Positions 45,952-46,531 of a DNA stretch of 46,531 bases are shown here, piece after piece (position 1 is the first letter of the stretch; the number at the start of each line of letters is the position of its first letter). The stretch is from Gammaproteobacteria bacterium (lineage in GTDB: Bacteria > Pseudomonadota > Gammaproteobacteria > Steroidobacterales > Woeseiaceae), in assembly GCA_029884455.1 (NCBI GenBank), contig JAOUHU010000019.1:1-46531 (forward strand), written 5' to 3'. The translations under genes and the position numbers were made by a program. The notes under the pieces are model-generated. The model searched no databases. It saw only the letters and a program-made list of their open reading frames with translations, and was not told the origin of the DNA.

Positions 45952-46531
45952 TGGAACAAACATCGACGGAAGTGCTGGGTTCGCTGGAAGAGGCGACGCA
46001 GCGCACCGCGAAGTTGATCGAAATCGACGCGGCACTTGCCGCCGAGCAGGCAGAAGAAATTCTGAAGGCAGTTCCGAACCATCCGCCTGCGGTATTGTTA
46101 CTGGCCGTTGCCAGGCGTCGTTCCGGTAACGCAAGCGCTGCATTGGAGTTGCTTGAACGGCTGTTGCAGGCGCAGCCGAAATGGGGTGCCGCGCACTTTG
46201 AATATGGGGTAACGCTGGCCGAACTTGGCCAGGGCGATGAGGCAATGCAGGCCTTGCTGACGGCTGTGAAGCTTGACCCGGAGCACCCAGAGGCCTGGCG
46301 CATTCTCGCCGATCATCTCATGGCCACCGGGGATAATGCGGCTGGCGATGTGGCATATGCGCGCCACGTGCAATGTTCGACCCGGCACCCGACATTGCAG
46401 AAGGCTGCGATTGCCATGGTCAGGAATGACGTTCCGAATGCCGAGCGGCTATTGAAAAAGCATCTGCTACAGGTGCCTACGGATGTGCCGGCGATTCGCA
46501 TGCTGGCAGAAGTCGCGATGCGCTGCGGTCG
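45951..46531 (+). CDS. TPR protein, probably TPR-sulfotransferase (partial)
   Basis: 193 codons are visible before the window ends. They are alpha-helical tetratricopeptide repeats, clearest in AHFEYGVTLAELGQGDEAMQALLTAVKLDP. The later pattern (AERLLKKHLLQVPTDVPAIRMLAEVA) resembles the N-terminus of TPR-containing sulfotransferases that are common in marine bacteria. The sulfotransferase domain itself is not in the window, so that identity is inference. The ATG overlaps the stop of the betB-like gene (TGATG), so the two are coupled. Confidence 0.7.
   Translation, partial: MEQTSTEVLGSLEEATQRTAKLIEIDAALAAEQAEEILKAVPNHPPAVLLLAVARRRSGNASAALELLERLLQAQPKWGAAHFEYGVTLAELGQGDEAMQALLTAVKLDPEHPEAWRILADHLMATGDNAAGDVAYARHVQCSTRHPTLQKAAIAMVRNDVPNAERLLKKHLLQVPTDVPAIRMLAEVAMRCG

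Overview
The window is a 46.5-kb piece of a chromosome from a free-living, Gram-negative gammaproteobacterium. The evidence is two conserved gammaproteobacterial blocks: pepA-holC-valS divergent from lptFG, and queG / nnr-tsaE-amiC-mutL-miaA-hfq-hflXKC-DUF2065-purA. Lipoprotein signals, an LPS exporter (LptFG) and an endonuclease-type MutL fit this. The high GC, frequent GTG/TTG starts and accessory families (CehA-like hydrolase, BCCT-like carrier, TPR protein of sulfotransferase type) resemble marine groups such as the Woeseiales, but that placement is inference from memory.

Layout. 1-1291: UMF1/Atg22-like MFS carrier, tail-to-tail with the next operon. 1250-5154 (minus): MoxR AAA ATPase, DUF58 protein and TgpA-type transglutaminase, in overlapping frames. 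5264-9951 (minus): pepA, holC, valS. 10043-12189 (plus): lptF and lptG. 12194-12269: a long hairpin repeat between convergent genes. 12269-14010 (minus): RDD protein and ATP/ADP-translocase-like carrier. 14163-21004 (plus): accessory block with a TPR lipoprotein, terminator, MFS carrier, small membrane protein, membrane-anchored quinone-reductase-like protein and DUF885 lipoprotein. 21355-21721: tRNA-Glu(CTC) on the minus strand with promoter, a second hairpin of the same repeat family, a 21-bp duplication of the tRNA 3' end and a displaced terminator. 21732-24259: pcnB, folK, deoxynucleoside kinase. 24251-36716: queG and the divergent nnr-to-purA superoperon. 36716-39888: patatin-like lipase, NERD-like membrane protein, DUF2799 lipoprotein and a conserved uncharacterised membrane protein; a perfect CRP-type site lies in the divergent gap. 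39962-46531: a single-pass membrane protein and, divergently, a tightly coupled row of Mpo1-like, CehA/McbA-like, BCCT-like, BetB-like and TPR genes that runs off the end.

How the genes work together. The conserved blocks handle translation quality (ValS, TsaE, MiaA, QueG, tRNA-Glu), envelope assembly (LptFG, AmiC), RNA control (Hfq, PcnB), membrane proteolysis control (HflKC), repair (MutL) and nucleotide or cofactor supply (PurA, deoxynucleoside kinase, FolK, Nnr). The most unusual parts are the tRNA-Glu locus, which looks like the scar of a site-specific insertion; two related long hairpins sharing an 11-base GGGGTCAGAGC core; a near-symmetric -10 element that could drive queG and a leaderless nnr in opposite directions; and the 40503-46531 row, whose combination of families I do not recognise as a described pathway.
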